The translations under genes were made by a program, and so were the position numbers. The notes beneath the pieces were generated by a model. It searched no databases and was not told the origin of the DNA. It saw nothing but the letters and a program-made list of their open reading frames with translations. A DNA stretch of 64,000 nt from Macrotrachela quadricornifera (Eukaryota; Rotifera; Eurotatoria; Philodinida; Philodinidae), in assembly GCA_022393335.1 (NCBI GenBank), contig JAJEKB010021111.1:408491-472490 (forward strand), in the 5' to 3' direction. Of this stretch, positions 35,353 to 46,032 are shown one piece after another (position 1 is the first letter of the stretch; each line of letters starts with the position of its first letter).

Positions 35353-36321
35353 CAGAGCTGGCCAACTCAATTCAACTCAAATTTTGAGTTGAGCTGAATT
35401 GAGTTGAGTTGGTAAATTTTTCGAAGATCATGTAGTTGAATCGAAATGAGTCGAGAAATTTTTTGAAGTTCATGTAGTTGAATTGAATTGAGTTGAAAAA
35501 AAAGTTGTATTCAACGAATTGAATTGGAAACGCTTTCTTGAATTCGTTGAGTTGAATTGAATTGAGTTGGAAATTTTTTTCAAGGTGTATAAATTGAACT
35601 CAATTCAACTCAGAAAAATCGTACAAAATTTTGTTGTGATTGACTAACATGACCAAATTCAAAATGGTTATTGTGTGATCGTAAATTAGCAAAGTATTTC
35701 GATAGCAAGTCTTTTTTTCATTTACATGGTCGATTTGATTTGCATTGCAATGTACATGCATACCACATATATCTATATTAACCATCTGCTTTTGAACATT
35801 ATGTTTATTTTCTCAAATTTCTTTTTCTACTTTTTTTTTATCATTTGATTTATTTATGCATATGCATTATTTGATTGACAGTTGTTGATTATCCAGTTGT
35901 ATTTCCTTGTAAAATAACCGTTATTTTATGAGGCGAACATCAAAAGACTTTTTCATGCGTTCAGTTAACATTAATAAACCCGCGCAAAACCTATTTTGAA
36001 AAACATTTTCAATAAGATTGAGTGGACTTTTGAGTTGCTTTGAATTTAACTCGGTGAATGAATTGAGTTTTAAAAACTTTTCTGCAAACACAAATTGAAT
36101 TGAATTGAGTTGAACACTACTTTCTAATACGAGTGAATTGAATTCTTAATAATTTTAAAGTATTTGAGTTGTATAGAATTGAGTTGGAAAAATTTTGAAA
36201 AATCATATAGTTAAGTTGAATTGAGTTGATCTTTTTGTTCAATGAATTGAATTGAGTTGATCTTTTTGTTTAATGAATTGAATTGAATTGGACACACTTT
36301 TGAGTCGAGTTGCCCAGCTCT
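35353..36321. mobile_element. hAT-like MITE with AATTGAATTGAGTTG repeats
   Basis: CAGAGCTGGCCAACTC at the left is mirrored by GAGTTGCCCAGCTCTG at the right, a typical hAT-style terminus. Both sides continue into many copies of CAACTCAATTCAATTC / GAATTGAATTGAGTTG in inverted orientation. The flanks (GATTTTTC left, ATTTTATC right) give only an imperfect 8-base duplication. The middle (35600-36000) is unique and non-coding. Confidence 0.65.
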
Positions 36322-37474
36322 GATTTTATCTGATTCTGCACTTGCCATTTTGACTATAAATTTATTTTTTAGGGATTTATTGAGATTTTTCATAAATCTC
36401 AGAATTTATCTCTTTCTTAGAAGATATTAGAATACTGGAAATAGATCGTCGGATTTATTTCTATGTTTACGTATACACTGTAATCTTAATAATATACAGA
36501 TATGTGTTTTACTGTCATAATCTAGAGGAATTTTTAAATAAATTTCGAGTCTAATTTCTATTCTTCCATGTAAAAAAAAGTGATCAAGTTAGGATTCGAA
36601 TCTTAAGATGTATAAATTAAAAGTCATGGTTCTTATGGGTATATTATGCTAATTGGAGAGATATGATTAACATTATCAATCGATTCTGCTTTGTGTAGAA
36701 TATATCCACTGAAAAAAGAATCCATCCGCTAGAGGATCGATTCATATTAAGGAATTGAATGTGAATGAGGATATATATGTATATCGAATTGTTCCGCTAG
36801 AAGAAATATGGTCCGACAAGAAATTATTGCATGTTATAATATTTTGGGGATAGAATCATCTAAAATGAGGTTGATCCGGCAATTAATTTATGTGTGTTGG
36901 ATTTTATTACACGTTTACTATATAAGTCATCATAATTTTATTCTATTAGTGATAAAAAAGAAATCCTGAATTTATGATAAATCTCAAAAAGAAAAATCCC
37001 GGTAGCCCCTCACACGACACATAAATACGACACATTTTATTTTAGTTTGTTTGATTAACATTAAAAAGAAACAAAAATGTATAGCAATCGTATATGTTAT
37101 TTGAAGAACGCAAAAAGAGTGTCTGACACATAGTTTTGCATCAGAGTGAATAACACCTCATGATTCTTGATTTTTTTTTGTTGATTCTTATAATATATGT
37201 AAGTTTTCAATAGCTTTCATCAGTTCTTTTGAAAAAAAAGCACCAAATAAGACAGTAATGATGATTGCTTTCGTCATTTTTGTGTAAGTAATACATAGGA
37301 CATTGAAGCCGAAATTTTACATGAAAATTATATTTTGTAATCGAATAATTGAACTCTAGTTATACAGTTCAATTAATACGAAGAGCAGTCTTCCTTATTA
37401 CAGTTATTCCACAGATTTGACCAATAATATAATTTTCCTCATTTTTTATTTTAGATATTTGTCTGATTAAAAAA
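36322..37474. other. no gene recognised
   Basis: AT-rich spacer. Opposing GGGATTT(A/T)T...GAGATTT(T/A)TCATAAAT words at about 36372 and 36978 may be the ends of an old MITE. An acceptor-like TTTTATTTTAG at 37454 lies 20 bases before the next ATG and may end a leader intron. Confidence 0.35.
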
Positions 37475-38419
37475 ATGTTGCGTCGATCAAAAGAAGCCAA
37501 CACAATAGTAACTACTACATTCAAAAACGATATCGATCTTTCAGATGAAATATGGCAGTCAATATTTTTATCAATATCGTCCTTTAGTGATCTCGTTAGC
37601 TTATCCACGGTCTGTCGTCGATTTCGAAAAATTATTTTGAACGAATGGTTTCTTAGGAAATATTATGATGAACATCCAAAACTTTTTCTAGACTTAATAA
37701 TTTATTACAATTTTTCAAATGTTGCTATAGGTCAAAATCCATTTTTTAACTCAATTAAATGCCTAAAACGTGGTCAACGGGATAACATTGCTCCTGACAA
37801 GCGCAAAGTGATAATTGAAGAAGATTCTTCTTTTGAGTTTATTTTAAAAATTATTGGTGATTTTGTTGAAATTCGCAATAATTATGACCTTTTTCGTAGT
37901 CGAACGATAGTCGAAACTTGTTCTTTCTCATTTTTCTTCTTTTTATGCAAACGACCATCGAATATCGAACGTAATTGGTTAATATTTACTTTTAATTTAA
38001 TAGAAGATAAACCTCAAAGAAGTAGACCTATTACTATTTATGTGAATCATGAACGACATTTAGAATTTTATGTCAATAATGGCGGTTATATTCAAGCACA
38101 ACAATCGAAATCGCCAATATTGCAATTTGACATCTGGCATCACATTGCAATTCTAATCGCTCAAACTTCACCCGATGATACATCAATAGAATTGCATTTA
38201 AACAGTCAAATGCTAGCCGAATATAAACTTTCGAAACGTTTCCGTCCACCATATCATGATATTAGTATTGAAGCATTTCCTACGGATACCCATCTAGCTG
38301 AAATATGTGTTTGGAAACGGAAGCTTACCATTAAAGAAATTAAAGCAATATTTGAACAAAAGACAACTTTAAAGAGAGTCGATCTTGTAACGGATATTTT
38401 GAATAGAATGCGATTTTGA
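37475..38419 (+). CDS. F-box protein with C-terminal laminin-G/concanavalin-like domain
   Basis: 314 residues without intron. Residues ~20-62 read as an F-box (DLSDEIWQSIFLSISSFSDLVSLSTVCRRFRKI). This helical motif binds Skp1 and makes a protein the substrate receptor of an SCF ubiquitin ligase. Residues ~85-305 look like the LamG_3/concanavalin-A-type jelly roll: GDFVEI, FSFFFFLC, LEFYVNNGGYIQ, FDIWHHIAILI, SIELHLNSQMLAEY and the closing LAEICVWKRKLTIKEIKAIFEQ, which matches the usual tail of that fold. If both calls hold, the lectin-like domain would choose the substrate, recalling sugar-binding F-box proteins, though sugar binding is not shown. The leader may contain an intron ending at 37454. 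Function is inferred from domains only. Confidence 0.7.
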   Translation: MLRRSKEANTIVTTTFKNDIDLSDEIWQSIFLSISSFSDLVSLSTVCRRFRKIILNEWFLRKYYDEHPKLFLDLIIYYNFSNVAIGQNPFFNSIKCLKRGQRDNIAPDKRKVIIEEDSSFEFILKIIGDFVEIRNNYDLFRSRTIVETCSFSFFFFLCKRPSNIERNWLIFTFNLIEDKPQRSRPITIYVNHERHLEFYVNNGGYIQAQQSKSPILQFDIWHHIAILIAQTSPDDTSIELHLNSQMLAEYKLSKRFRPPYHDISIEAFPTDTHLAEICVWKRKLTIKEIKAIFEQKTTLKRVDLVTDILNRMRF

Positions 38420-38899
38420 AAAGCATCAATAATGTTTCGAAATTTTTCTCTAGATGATCAATATTAAGAAGTTTTTATTTATGATAATATAGTTTTTCTA
38501 TAATACTTCCTAGGTTTCCAAGTTAAACAGTTTTGCTGGATAACTATCGCTACATGAAAGTATAGCAAAAAGCGTCAAGCACTTTAGCACACATCAATTA
38601 ATTAAAACTTTAAGCAATCTCCTAAAATGATTTTGACTTTCGTTTTAAATTCTAACTGAAATTTTTTAAACTGGCCTGAAAAACTTCGTATACGCTTCTA
38701 TTATTATGATATTTCCATGAGCTATCGTATATCGACTGATAATATTCGCCTTATTTTCTATCTAGAGTTTCGGTCTGTTAGTCATGGGTAGGCTGTGACG
38801 TTTTTTATAATTAAATTTACGAAAGAAAATTGAAAAAACACTATTGCAAGATCATTTTGATTATTCATTTCTAGATACAAAGCGTATTTTTAATCAATA
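38420..38899. other. no gene recognised
   Basis: 3' flank of the F-box gene, AT-rich, ending at the target-site duplication of the next element. Confidence 0.4.
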
Positions 38900-38908
38900 T
38901 TTAATTAA

Positions 38909-40297
38909 GGCTTGTATTTAATTGATCAGTATTTTAATATGAATTATCAGTAACATTTGATCAGTATTTTATATGAATTATCAGTAAAAAATTCAAAATA
39001 TCAGTATTTAATTGAATGGGCAGTAATTATTGTGTTTGGTCAGCGAAATAATTGTTTGGTCAGTAAATTAATAGTTTGATCAGTATTAAAATAAAAATAT
39101 CAGTAATTAATTCAGTTTGATCATTTAAAATTCCATTCGATCATTTAATAAATAGTATTTCATCAGTTACCAGTTCTTTATTTTCGATGAGAATATGGTG
39201 GTATAAATGAAAAACATGTTGTTTACGTTGTTCGTTGATGACGTCATCGACTAATATATATTTTCTTCTATCCTTTTCTTTCCTTTGGTTCAAGGTACTT
39301 TCCAAGTTTTCTCTTTCCCTGTTATAGTTCAGGTATTTTCCCTCTGTTTATGTATTCTTCCAAATATCATTTGGTCTTTTCCCTGCGATTTCACGTATAT
39401 ATATAGCTGCTATCTCAAAAAAAAGATATGAACCATTTTGATCTGTCGGATTAGTCACTTTTTACCAGTATGATCTTTGATTTCGTTCGACGATGGCAAC
39501 TGCAATGGAAATTAATGAAGTACCAACTTATGTTTCGGATGAAGAGATAACTACTGATGAAACGGTAGTTAATGAAAGCACCACAATTATAAAAAGAAGA
39601 CAACGAAATTGGATAAAAGATATGATGTTTAACAATATTGGGGAAGCTGAAGAAGCAGTAGTTAAAGAAAATAAATGGAGTTATTATTATACAAACACAA
39701 CTATGGAAGAAAAAAAAAGTTTTTTAGATGTAAGAAAGTTAAGCGTCGAGGAATTCAATGTGATGCTGGTATTTACTTGTTATTTGATTCTACAACTAAT
39801 CAAGTTATCCTATTTAGTATTTGGTCTGTCACGTTACCGATAGATCAATCGAAATGGTTAGACGGTATTTGTAATTGTCCAGCATTTTTTAAAAACTTTA
39901 TGTGTAAACATGTGGTTGGTATGGCACTTAGATTAAATTATTGTAAACCACCACCTGCTGCAAAAAATGTTCCCATCGGTCAAAAACGACGTCGTGGTAG
40001 ACCATTGAAAGCCAAAAAAGCTTTACTTGTTCAATAAAATTCTTTCAATATAGATATTATTTTTCTACTGATATAAATTAATAAAATACTGACGAAATGA
40101 GGATTAAATACTGATCAAAAAACAATTAATTACTAACCAAAAAATAGATAAATACTGATATTTTTTAAATTAACTACTGATATTTAGAATTAATTACTGA
40201 TCAAAAAATAATTTTTTACTGATCAAAAGATACTGATCATTTGAAGAATAATCTACTGACCATTCATAATAAAATACTGACCATTTAATTTTCAGCC
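38909..40297 (+). mobile_element. internally deleted Mutator-like element (MULE), 1389 bp
   Basis: TTTAATTAA stands immediately outside both ends (38900-38908 and 40298-40306), a perfect 9-base target duplication as made by Mutator-like transposases. The element begins GGCTTG and ends CAGCC. About 250 bases at each side are crowded with GATCAGTATTT/AAATACTGATC words in opposite orientation: the left half has TCAGTA words, the right half TACTGA words. These are probably subterminal transposase sites in a long, eroded inverted repeat. The single gene inside keeps only the two DNA/zinc-binding ends of a MULE transposase. Confidence 0.85.
39493..40037 (+). pseudogene. FLYWCH-like/SWIM remnant of a MULE transposase, with a -1 frame shift
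   Basis: ATG at 39493 opens an acidic leader (YVSDEEITTDET) and a FLYWCH-like zinc-finger start (NKWSYYYTNTTMEEKK). The finger continues only in the -1 frame (FRCKKVKRRGIQCDAGIYLLF). That frame then passes straight to a SWIM finger, CNCPAFFKNFMCKHVVG (C-x-C...C-x-H), and a basic tail QKRRRGRPLKAKKAL ending at 40037. The whole DDE catalytic core normally lying between the finger and SWIM is gone, about 300 residues or more by comparison with the family. The switch of frame falls at A9-G-T6-A (39710-39726). This may be a simple indel, or a -1 ribosomal frameshift since T-TTT-TTA is in the right register. The product, if made, could bind the element's ends without cutting them. Confidence 0.72.
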
Positions 40298-40306
40298 TTT
40301 AATTAA

Positions 40307-41400
40307 TTAAAAAAATGAAGATAGAACTTATTTCGTTTTTAAGATGAGCTACGGGCTCTTATTTTTAATTAGACTCGGCTAGTTAAGCTGGACTGGTTCA
40401 TGAAAGTTTCTTAATGCGATCTCAACGAAAATCATGTACCTACTTGAAAATAATAGACGAAGTCGGAAAAGGTTTTTGAAACGATTCAAAAACTTATAGA
40501 ACTGTCACGCAGTAACAGAAGGTTGAGAGCTATTACTAGATTCTGCATAGTTTTTTTGTATTGTCTTATGATGTCCTAAAGGTTCCACCTTGAAACGAAA
40601 AAGAAGCTTTTTTCTTCAGTTCTACTTACTGTAATCGGTTTTTTCGAAGAGAACTAACGTGCAAAACAGTTGCGTTCAGCCGTACTATTGGATCAATTTT
40701 CAAGTAAAGATTGTCAAAACACTCCACACCCTTTGATCCTCAAAATCTTTTTAGAAAGTATAGTATTTCATTTTTTCAAAATACTTATTTCCTTCTAAAG
40801 TAATTCCATTCTCAAGGGGTTAATAGATCCAATTAGCGCTTACATTGAAGAGTATTATTGCCTGTCGATTTAATATTATCTTTCAAGACTGCCTTTTTTT
40901 GCACCCATATTATGATTAATTGTATTTGGCTAAAAACTCAATGATTAAATCAGATGATATCGCGATTGTTAAAGAAGAAACGATTTTCAAAAATTGGTGA
41001 TAAATCTGAAACAGATCGCATTTAAACACTGATTTCAATGTTTATTATTACTAATAGCCGCGATTGAAAAATCACGATTTATCGTATTTCCGCCTGCGAA
41101 TAATTACTGTTTTCTTACCGATTTAAAGAGTATGGTCAGTCATACAGTAGAAGATGCAAAACGATTTACTCTATATACTTTTGGTTTCGCAGTAGATTTT
41201 CCTACTAATGGAATTTGTAGGACCTGCAAAATGGAAATGTACTTTTCATTACATAATAACAGCATATTGATGGTTTGACTTATTTTTAATGTTTGTTCTG
41301 AATGATCCAATCTAGTTTCTCATGAAGCTGCATATATTAATAAATATATATTTTTCGAAAAAGTTTTTGATAGAGAGACAGAGAGTGAATAAAATCATCT
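40307..41400. other. no gene recognised
   Basis: AT-rich spacer of 1.1 kb with no frame or repeat of note. Confidence 0.4.
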
Positions 41401-42080
41401 TCAATTGACATTTAGTCTGGTCCATGATAATATTATCGATTGTTTGAGAAAGGTAAGTATAGATTTATTAGTGAATATTAGAAATAGTACATCATAAAGC
41501 ACAGTAAATGATGGTAAGATTTGGAGACAATTGTTTATAGTAGTCGAAATAGAATTTGTTTGGATGAATAATTCTATGATAAAAGAAGGAGACCAACCTA
41601 CTATGAAAACAATAAAACTACTGACGGTTATTTTGACCAAGATGATATCACGTTTATGCGATACTTGCCTTTTTGTGCATCCAGTATGCACTCGACGTGT
41701 AGAATTTCGTACAAATATAAGAGTACGAGTATTACATACAGTAACGATCATCATCGGTAATAATAGAGTAGTAATTAGAGTATAATACTGTAGAAGACAT
41801 TCCTGTTGAAGAAAAACATAAAAATCCATCTATAAATACACAATGTGAATACATCAATTGACATCCAACCATATCTAACAAAAAGGCATAGAAAGGACAA
41901 GATAAACCACTCGATATATTAAGTAATTGCTGAACATTTATTGTGAACCAGTTTAATTTGTTTTTACAAAAGGTTGGTTGAATCAGTATGAGAATTATAT
42001 AAGCAATGGTAAGAATAATTGTAAGCAAAAATACTGGTAATATCAATTAATCGATAAAACTGATTCGGTATTCGTGACAT
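41401..42080 (-). pseudogene. rhodopsin-like GPCR fragment, 3' half
   Basis: The minus strand carries the last transmembrane helices of a class-A receptor. The larger piece (41829-41401) has LLQYYTLITTLLLPMMIVTVCNTRTLIFVR (TM5). Then come a basic loop and ILVKITVSSFIVFIVGWSPSFIIELF (TM6, with W-x-P in place of C-W-x-P). Last is an LPSFTVLYDVLFLIFTNKSILTFLKQ segment (TM7 and helix 8, NPxxY replaced). An upstream piece in another frame (42046-41732) has PVFLLTIILTIAYIILILIQ (TM4-like), and a third frame before that has MSRIPNQFYRLI. Two frame changes and the lack of TM1-TM3 with the DRY box mark a truncated pseudogene. Bdelloids hold many such receptors; the ligand cannot be guessed. Confidence 0.65.
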
Positions 42081-42398
42081 GGGAAATATTCTACATAAAG
42101 AATAAAAACAGTTTTTGATATTCTAAATTTAAATTTTAAAATAGAAAATTAAAATATTTTAAAATTTTTACTAAAGAATTTCATAAAATATGTTGTGTTA
42201 TAATCCCTTATCAGTTATGATTATGCTTGATAGTGATTTGTTTATTCAAAAAAGAATTTCGCATTAGTCAAACACTAATGTTACCTTTCGTTTATTAACA
42301 TAGATCTACTGTACAAAGTCTTCAAAAAGAAAAAATTTCTCAGTAAAAATCCTTTAAATATCCTATTAGACATAATTCGAAGAAAACATCTAATTAAA

Positions 42399-43175
42399 TT
42401 AATTTTCTACTCCTATTTCAACATCATCGTCACTATCATTAGTCGATACTTGTAGTTCATTGCGTCTTTTTTCTGCATCAGTAATCAATGGTTCGATAAT
42501 ATTTAATGGATTTAATGGATCAGTAGATGCATATGCTCGTCTAACTTTATCGGCTTGTCCATAGAGTTTTTTTGCCCAATTAAAATATTGTATTGCCAAT
42601 TCAATCGATGGTAAATTATCATTTGAAAATTCTTGTTTTCCTTTTAATTTCAAATAATTAGCAATATCACGAGTAAGACGAGCTAAAATAATTCTATCAT
42701 CATTATCCATTTTTATGCAATCTAAATCTATATAGTCTAGTGCCCATTGACTATGATAGGCAACATTAGCACAAAAGACATAAATAAAATCTTTGTAAAC
42801 ATTACCATCATTATCTTGAAAAAGACTTTGATGATTATTAAGAATACGTGGTATAATTTGTTCTCCTAGTTCGCCAGAAGTAATAAAGAAAATACGTTTT
42901 TTTTCAGCATTTTCAAGAAGAAAATTAAGACATGGTTCTATTTTATCGAACAATTTAAATGGAAATGGTACATCAAGAAAACTTGTATCACGTTGTGTTT
43001 TGTCATCACATATAAAATTGTTAATATCAACATCGTCAATTGATGTTTGTATTTGAGATTCAGGATTTGTCGTTGTCAAAAATGCTTTCTTTAATTCATG
43101 GCAACATTCCGGTGAAGCTATATTTTTATCAAGCCATACTATTATATGATTGTAACCATGTCTTGATAATTCCAT
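42399..43175 (-). CDS. rotifer-type protein of unknown function (VWLD domain)
   Basis: 258 residues from ATG at 43175; the longer open frame upstream of it is AT-rich, low-complexity and unlikely to be coding. The first half has the order NHIIVWLDKNI, CLNFLLENAEKKRIFFITSGELGEQIIPRIL and FIYVFCANVAYHSQWALDY: alternating hydrophobic strands and helices, like a flavodoxin/TIR-sized alpha-beta fold. From memory, a similar VWLD...SG.LG...P.I...YIFC region occurs at the amino end of many bdelloid ADP-ribosyltransferase and TPR proteins. Here no ART or TPR follows. Instead come RLTRDIANYLKLKGKQE, LPSIELAIQYFNWAKKLY and an acidic tail (NDSDDDVEIGVEN). Probably a soluble intracellular protein. Function unknown; TIR-like activity would be speculation. 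Confidence 0.65.
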   Translation of the reverse strand: MELSRHGYNHIIVWLDKNIASPECCHELKKAFLTTTNPESQIQTSIDDVDINNFICDDKTQRDTSFLDVPFPFKLFDKIEPCLNFLLENAEKKRIFFITSGELGEQIIPRILNNHQSLFQDNDGNVYKDFIYVFCANVAYHSQWALDYIDLDCIKMDNDDRIILARLTRDIANYLKLKGKQEFSNDNLPSIELAIQYFNWAKKLYGQADKVRRAYASTDPLNPLNIIEPLITDAEKRRNELQVSTNDSDDDVEIGVEN

Positions 43176-44420
43176 CACAATTCTTTTAAAGTTAAAAAAT
43201 GAAATTGAAAAATTGGAAGTATATTTTGTTTTTATACTGCGAACGTATATATGAGAAAATAACTGGTTGGAAAATTCCAAGTGAAATAATGTTCGTTGAT
43301 AACGATAAAAATAAAAATTGTACTTTTTTTCTTTTGATATCTCGACGAAAAAGAAAAGAATAAAGTACACACATTGGTCTATTCTTATAATCAAATAAGA
43401 AAAAAAGTAACAGATGTCCTCATAGTTTCTATTTCTTTCATTATTAAATAATAATATCGGTTACTTTTATTTTTGTTCCTATTTCATGAGAACAAAATGT
43501 GAATGTACGAATAATCGAAGCTACTTGAACTGGAAATGAATTTACATGTAATAAACATTGCACCTAATCACATTTATTCTCTGCGTTTCAGAAGGATTTA
43601 AATCCTGAAATTTTACATTCAAAAACATTATGTTTCTCTCTCTTCCCCTTCCTATATCTACTATAATATATGAGTAAGTTGCAACTTTTTTATACGACTG
43701 GTGTAAAAAAATGAAAGTAAACCTTAACAATTTCTGAATAGTGGATTTTATTGAACTCAATGACAATGTTATGTGCAAGATTTTCTCGACATTTTGTTGG
43801 ATATTAAGGGAAATACATGCTGTATAATCCAATTTATACTTAATTCAATATTAAAAGTAATTCTGACTGTTGATAACGTTTGAACCATGTTTTTATTATT
43901 TTGTAGGAGATTAATGGTTAGAAGCAACCTACAATATACTGGAATATCTTTGTTGCATTCTGTTTTGTGATGTAGTGTCATCATGGTTGGATGTTTCCAT
44001 CCTTGGGATTATACTGAACATTTCCGATATTGTTGTCATCTCCTATTATATGTATATCATTTGGATGTTTCCTTTCTTAAATTATGGTATTTTTCTACGT
44101 CACATATATATACATTCGTTCTTCTATATGTGCTAGTTAACTTTGGCTCATTCTCTTCTCTAATATAAATATATATTTCTTTCGTTCTTTCTTGAAATAA
44201 ACTCGATACAAGGTAACTTCGATTATTTCTTTTGACACCATTTCAAGACATGGCATGTTTATTTAAAAAATAATCTAAAAGACATTTTTTACATCAATTC
44301 AAGTGGAATACCTACAGAAAAATGTCACTCTACATTTTTCAGTATATCATATGCTATTCTGCTGAATAATATTTTGTTAAGAGCTGAAATTTTTATTACT
44401 TATAGAACTTCTTGTTTTGT
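43176..44420. other. no gene recognised
   Basis: 5' flank of the minus-strand gene and AT-rich spacer. Short frames at 43542-44168 on both strands have no motif. Confidence 0.4.
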
Positions 44421-44428
44421 ATCTATTG

Positions 44429-44798
44429 TAGAGATTTGCGGATCTGTTCAGACCTGTACCCGATCGGGTTTGGAACGGCTCCGGATCTGAAAATCTAGCT
44501 TTTCTCGAGTCCGAGCTCGGACTCGGATCTATTTCTAATTGTTGATTTGAGATCCGGTTTGTAATGATCTACGAATCTACATAACATCAGTATTAATAAA
44601 ATGAACAAAAACTGATTGTGCACAGACTATTCTTTTAGAGTAAAGAATAACAGATCGAAAATCTTATACCTTTATCTGTTTATATACGTAGAGGGTGACA
44701 GGTATTGGTGAAAAAAAAATCGGGCCTAGGCCTCGTCAAGTCGTGGTCCACATCCAACCGGGCTCGGGCACAAAAAAATATGAGTCCGCAGATCTCTA
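44429..44798. mobile_element. hAT-like MITE, 370 bp
   Basis: TAGAGATTTGCGG at the left is mirrored by CCGCAGATCTCTA at the right (12 of 13 bases). The 8-base flanks ATCTATTG (44421-44428) and ATCTACCG (44799-44806) agree at six positions, fitting a decayed hAT duplication. The termini are much richer in G+C than the surroundings (CCCGATCGGGTTTGG, CCGGGCTCGGGC). Non-coding. Confidence 0.7.
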
Positions 44799-45075
44799 AT
44801 CTACCGTAAAAAAAACTTAGTCAAATCGAAGAAACCATTATAGATTTATCGAATGCATGATATTCAAAATGTCATTCTACAAAATGAGTATAACGATCAT
44901 TTATTCAAAAGTTTTGCTATTTTTGCTTAGAAATAAATTTGATAAATAAAACCTTTTTTTCATCAATTTATAAGATAAAGACTTCTCTTTCTTTTTATAT
45001 GGTCTAAAGTTTATTAGTCCTATCATTAACTGAGGTTAGACATCATATTTCCTTCACTCTACGTAATAATATATA

Positions 45076-46032
45076 CAGTGGGGGCCAAATTATTTCATCC
45101 CTGTTGTTTTTCTTTCTTTTTGTGCCTATACTTCATTTATTTTTTAATCTATCATACATAGAAAGAAAACCCGAATCAAGCTGCATCTTCTGGTATATTT
45201 AGCTTACATATCAAACATAGTTTAAAATATAAAAAAATGTATCAGAAGAAAAAGTCATATTTTTTTCTCAACATTATACATGAGCATCTAGATTTAAATA
45301 GAAGAATTTCTAATAAAAACAATGTTATGATTGATGATAATATTCATTAATTCCACATATTAATCCACACTTGAGATAAACATTTTTAATTTCTTGTTTA
45401 GATAATGAAAAGAAAATTTTTGACAGTAATAAAAGTCTATCAGTTGGAAATAATGGATGTTGATTTCGAATGGCTTCTTTAAATGAGTGTCACATTGGAT
45501 TATTCAATAGTGATACATATTTCGTGGACGCTGTTGGCATATGAAGAATTTGGTGAACTGATTTACATCGACCAGCTTGTAATGCCTCGATCATATTCAC
45601 TTTATTATGATAAATACTTTGTTCGCAAATAAGATAAATTTTGTCGATCTCTAACTGATTGATTGATGGTGCTAATGTATCAGTCATCCATTTGACTTAT
45701 TATCCCCTGCGTAAAACCTTTAATTTTTCGATAATTACGATCTTCAGGAGTCAGTGTCGTCACATAGAAGGAAAAGAACACAAAATACATCTTATCATAT
45801 AGATATCAGTATGACATAGCAGATAGGATATTCCATATAGTTAAAAAAATGTTACTTTTTCTTGTAATGCAGTTTTTATATTTTAAACTGTATTTGATAT
45901 GCAAGTTAAATATGCCAGAAGATGCAGCTTGTTTCGGCTTTCTTTCTTATATATAATAGATTAAAATATAAATGAAGTATAGGCACAAAAAGAAAGAAAA
46001 ATAATAAGAGGGAAATGAATTGGTCTCCATAG
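45076..46032. mobile_element. Tc1/mariner-type element with ~155-bp TIRs and a non-transposase cargo
   Basis: TA|CAGTGGGGGCC at the left is mirrored by GGTCTCCATAG|TA at the right. The inverted repeats extend about 155 bases with shared TTTTCTTTCTTTTTGTGCC and AAGCTGCATCTTCTGG. The 640-base interior encodes no transposase motif but does carry the frame described at 45306-45770. Confidence 0.7.
45306..45770 (-). pseudogene. unrecognised coding fragment inside a Tc1-type element
   Basis: On the minus strand a coding-looking stretch runs TTLTPEDRNYRKIKGFTQGI, then after a one-base frame change TDTLAPSINQLEIDKIYLIC and ALQAGRCKSVHQIL. After a single TGA it continues HSFKEAIRNQHPLFPTDRLLLL and KQEIKNVYLKCGLICGINEYY, ending at TAA near 45306. 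Codon use and amphipathic pattern look like a real protein of about 150 residues, yet it has no DDE motif. Either a captured host exon or an unusual transposon protein; I do not recognise it. Confidence 0.45.

Noticed and set aside
35353..36321. CRISPR-like regular repeats in the CAACTCAATTC region
   Set aside because: Repeats are contiguous and degenerate without spacers, lie between inverted termini, and the genome is eukaryotic.
43176..43394. Longer amino-terminal extension of the 42399 gene (73 more residues)
   Set aside because: The extension is low-complexity and rich in Phe, Tyr and Lys; the family-like sequence begins at the internal Met.
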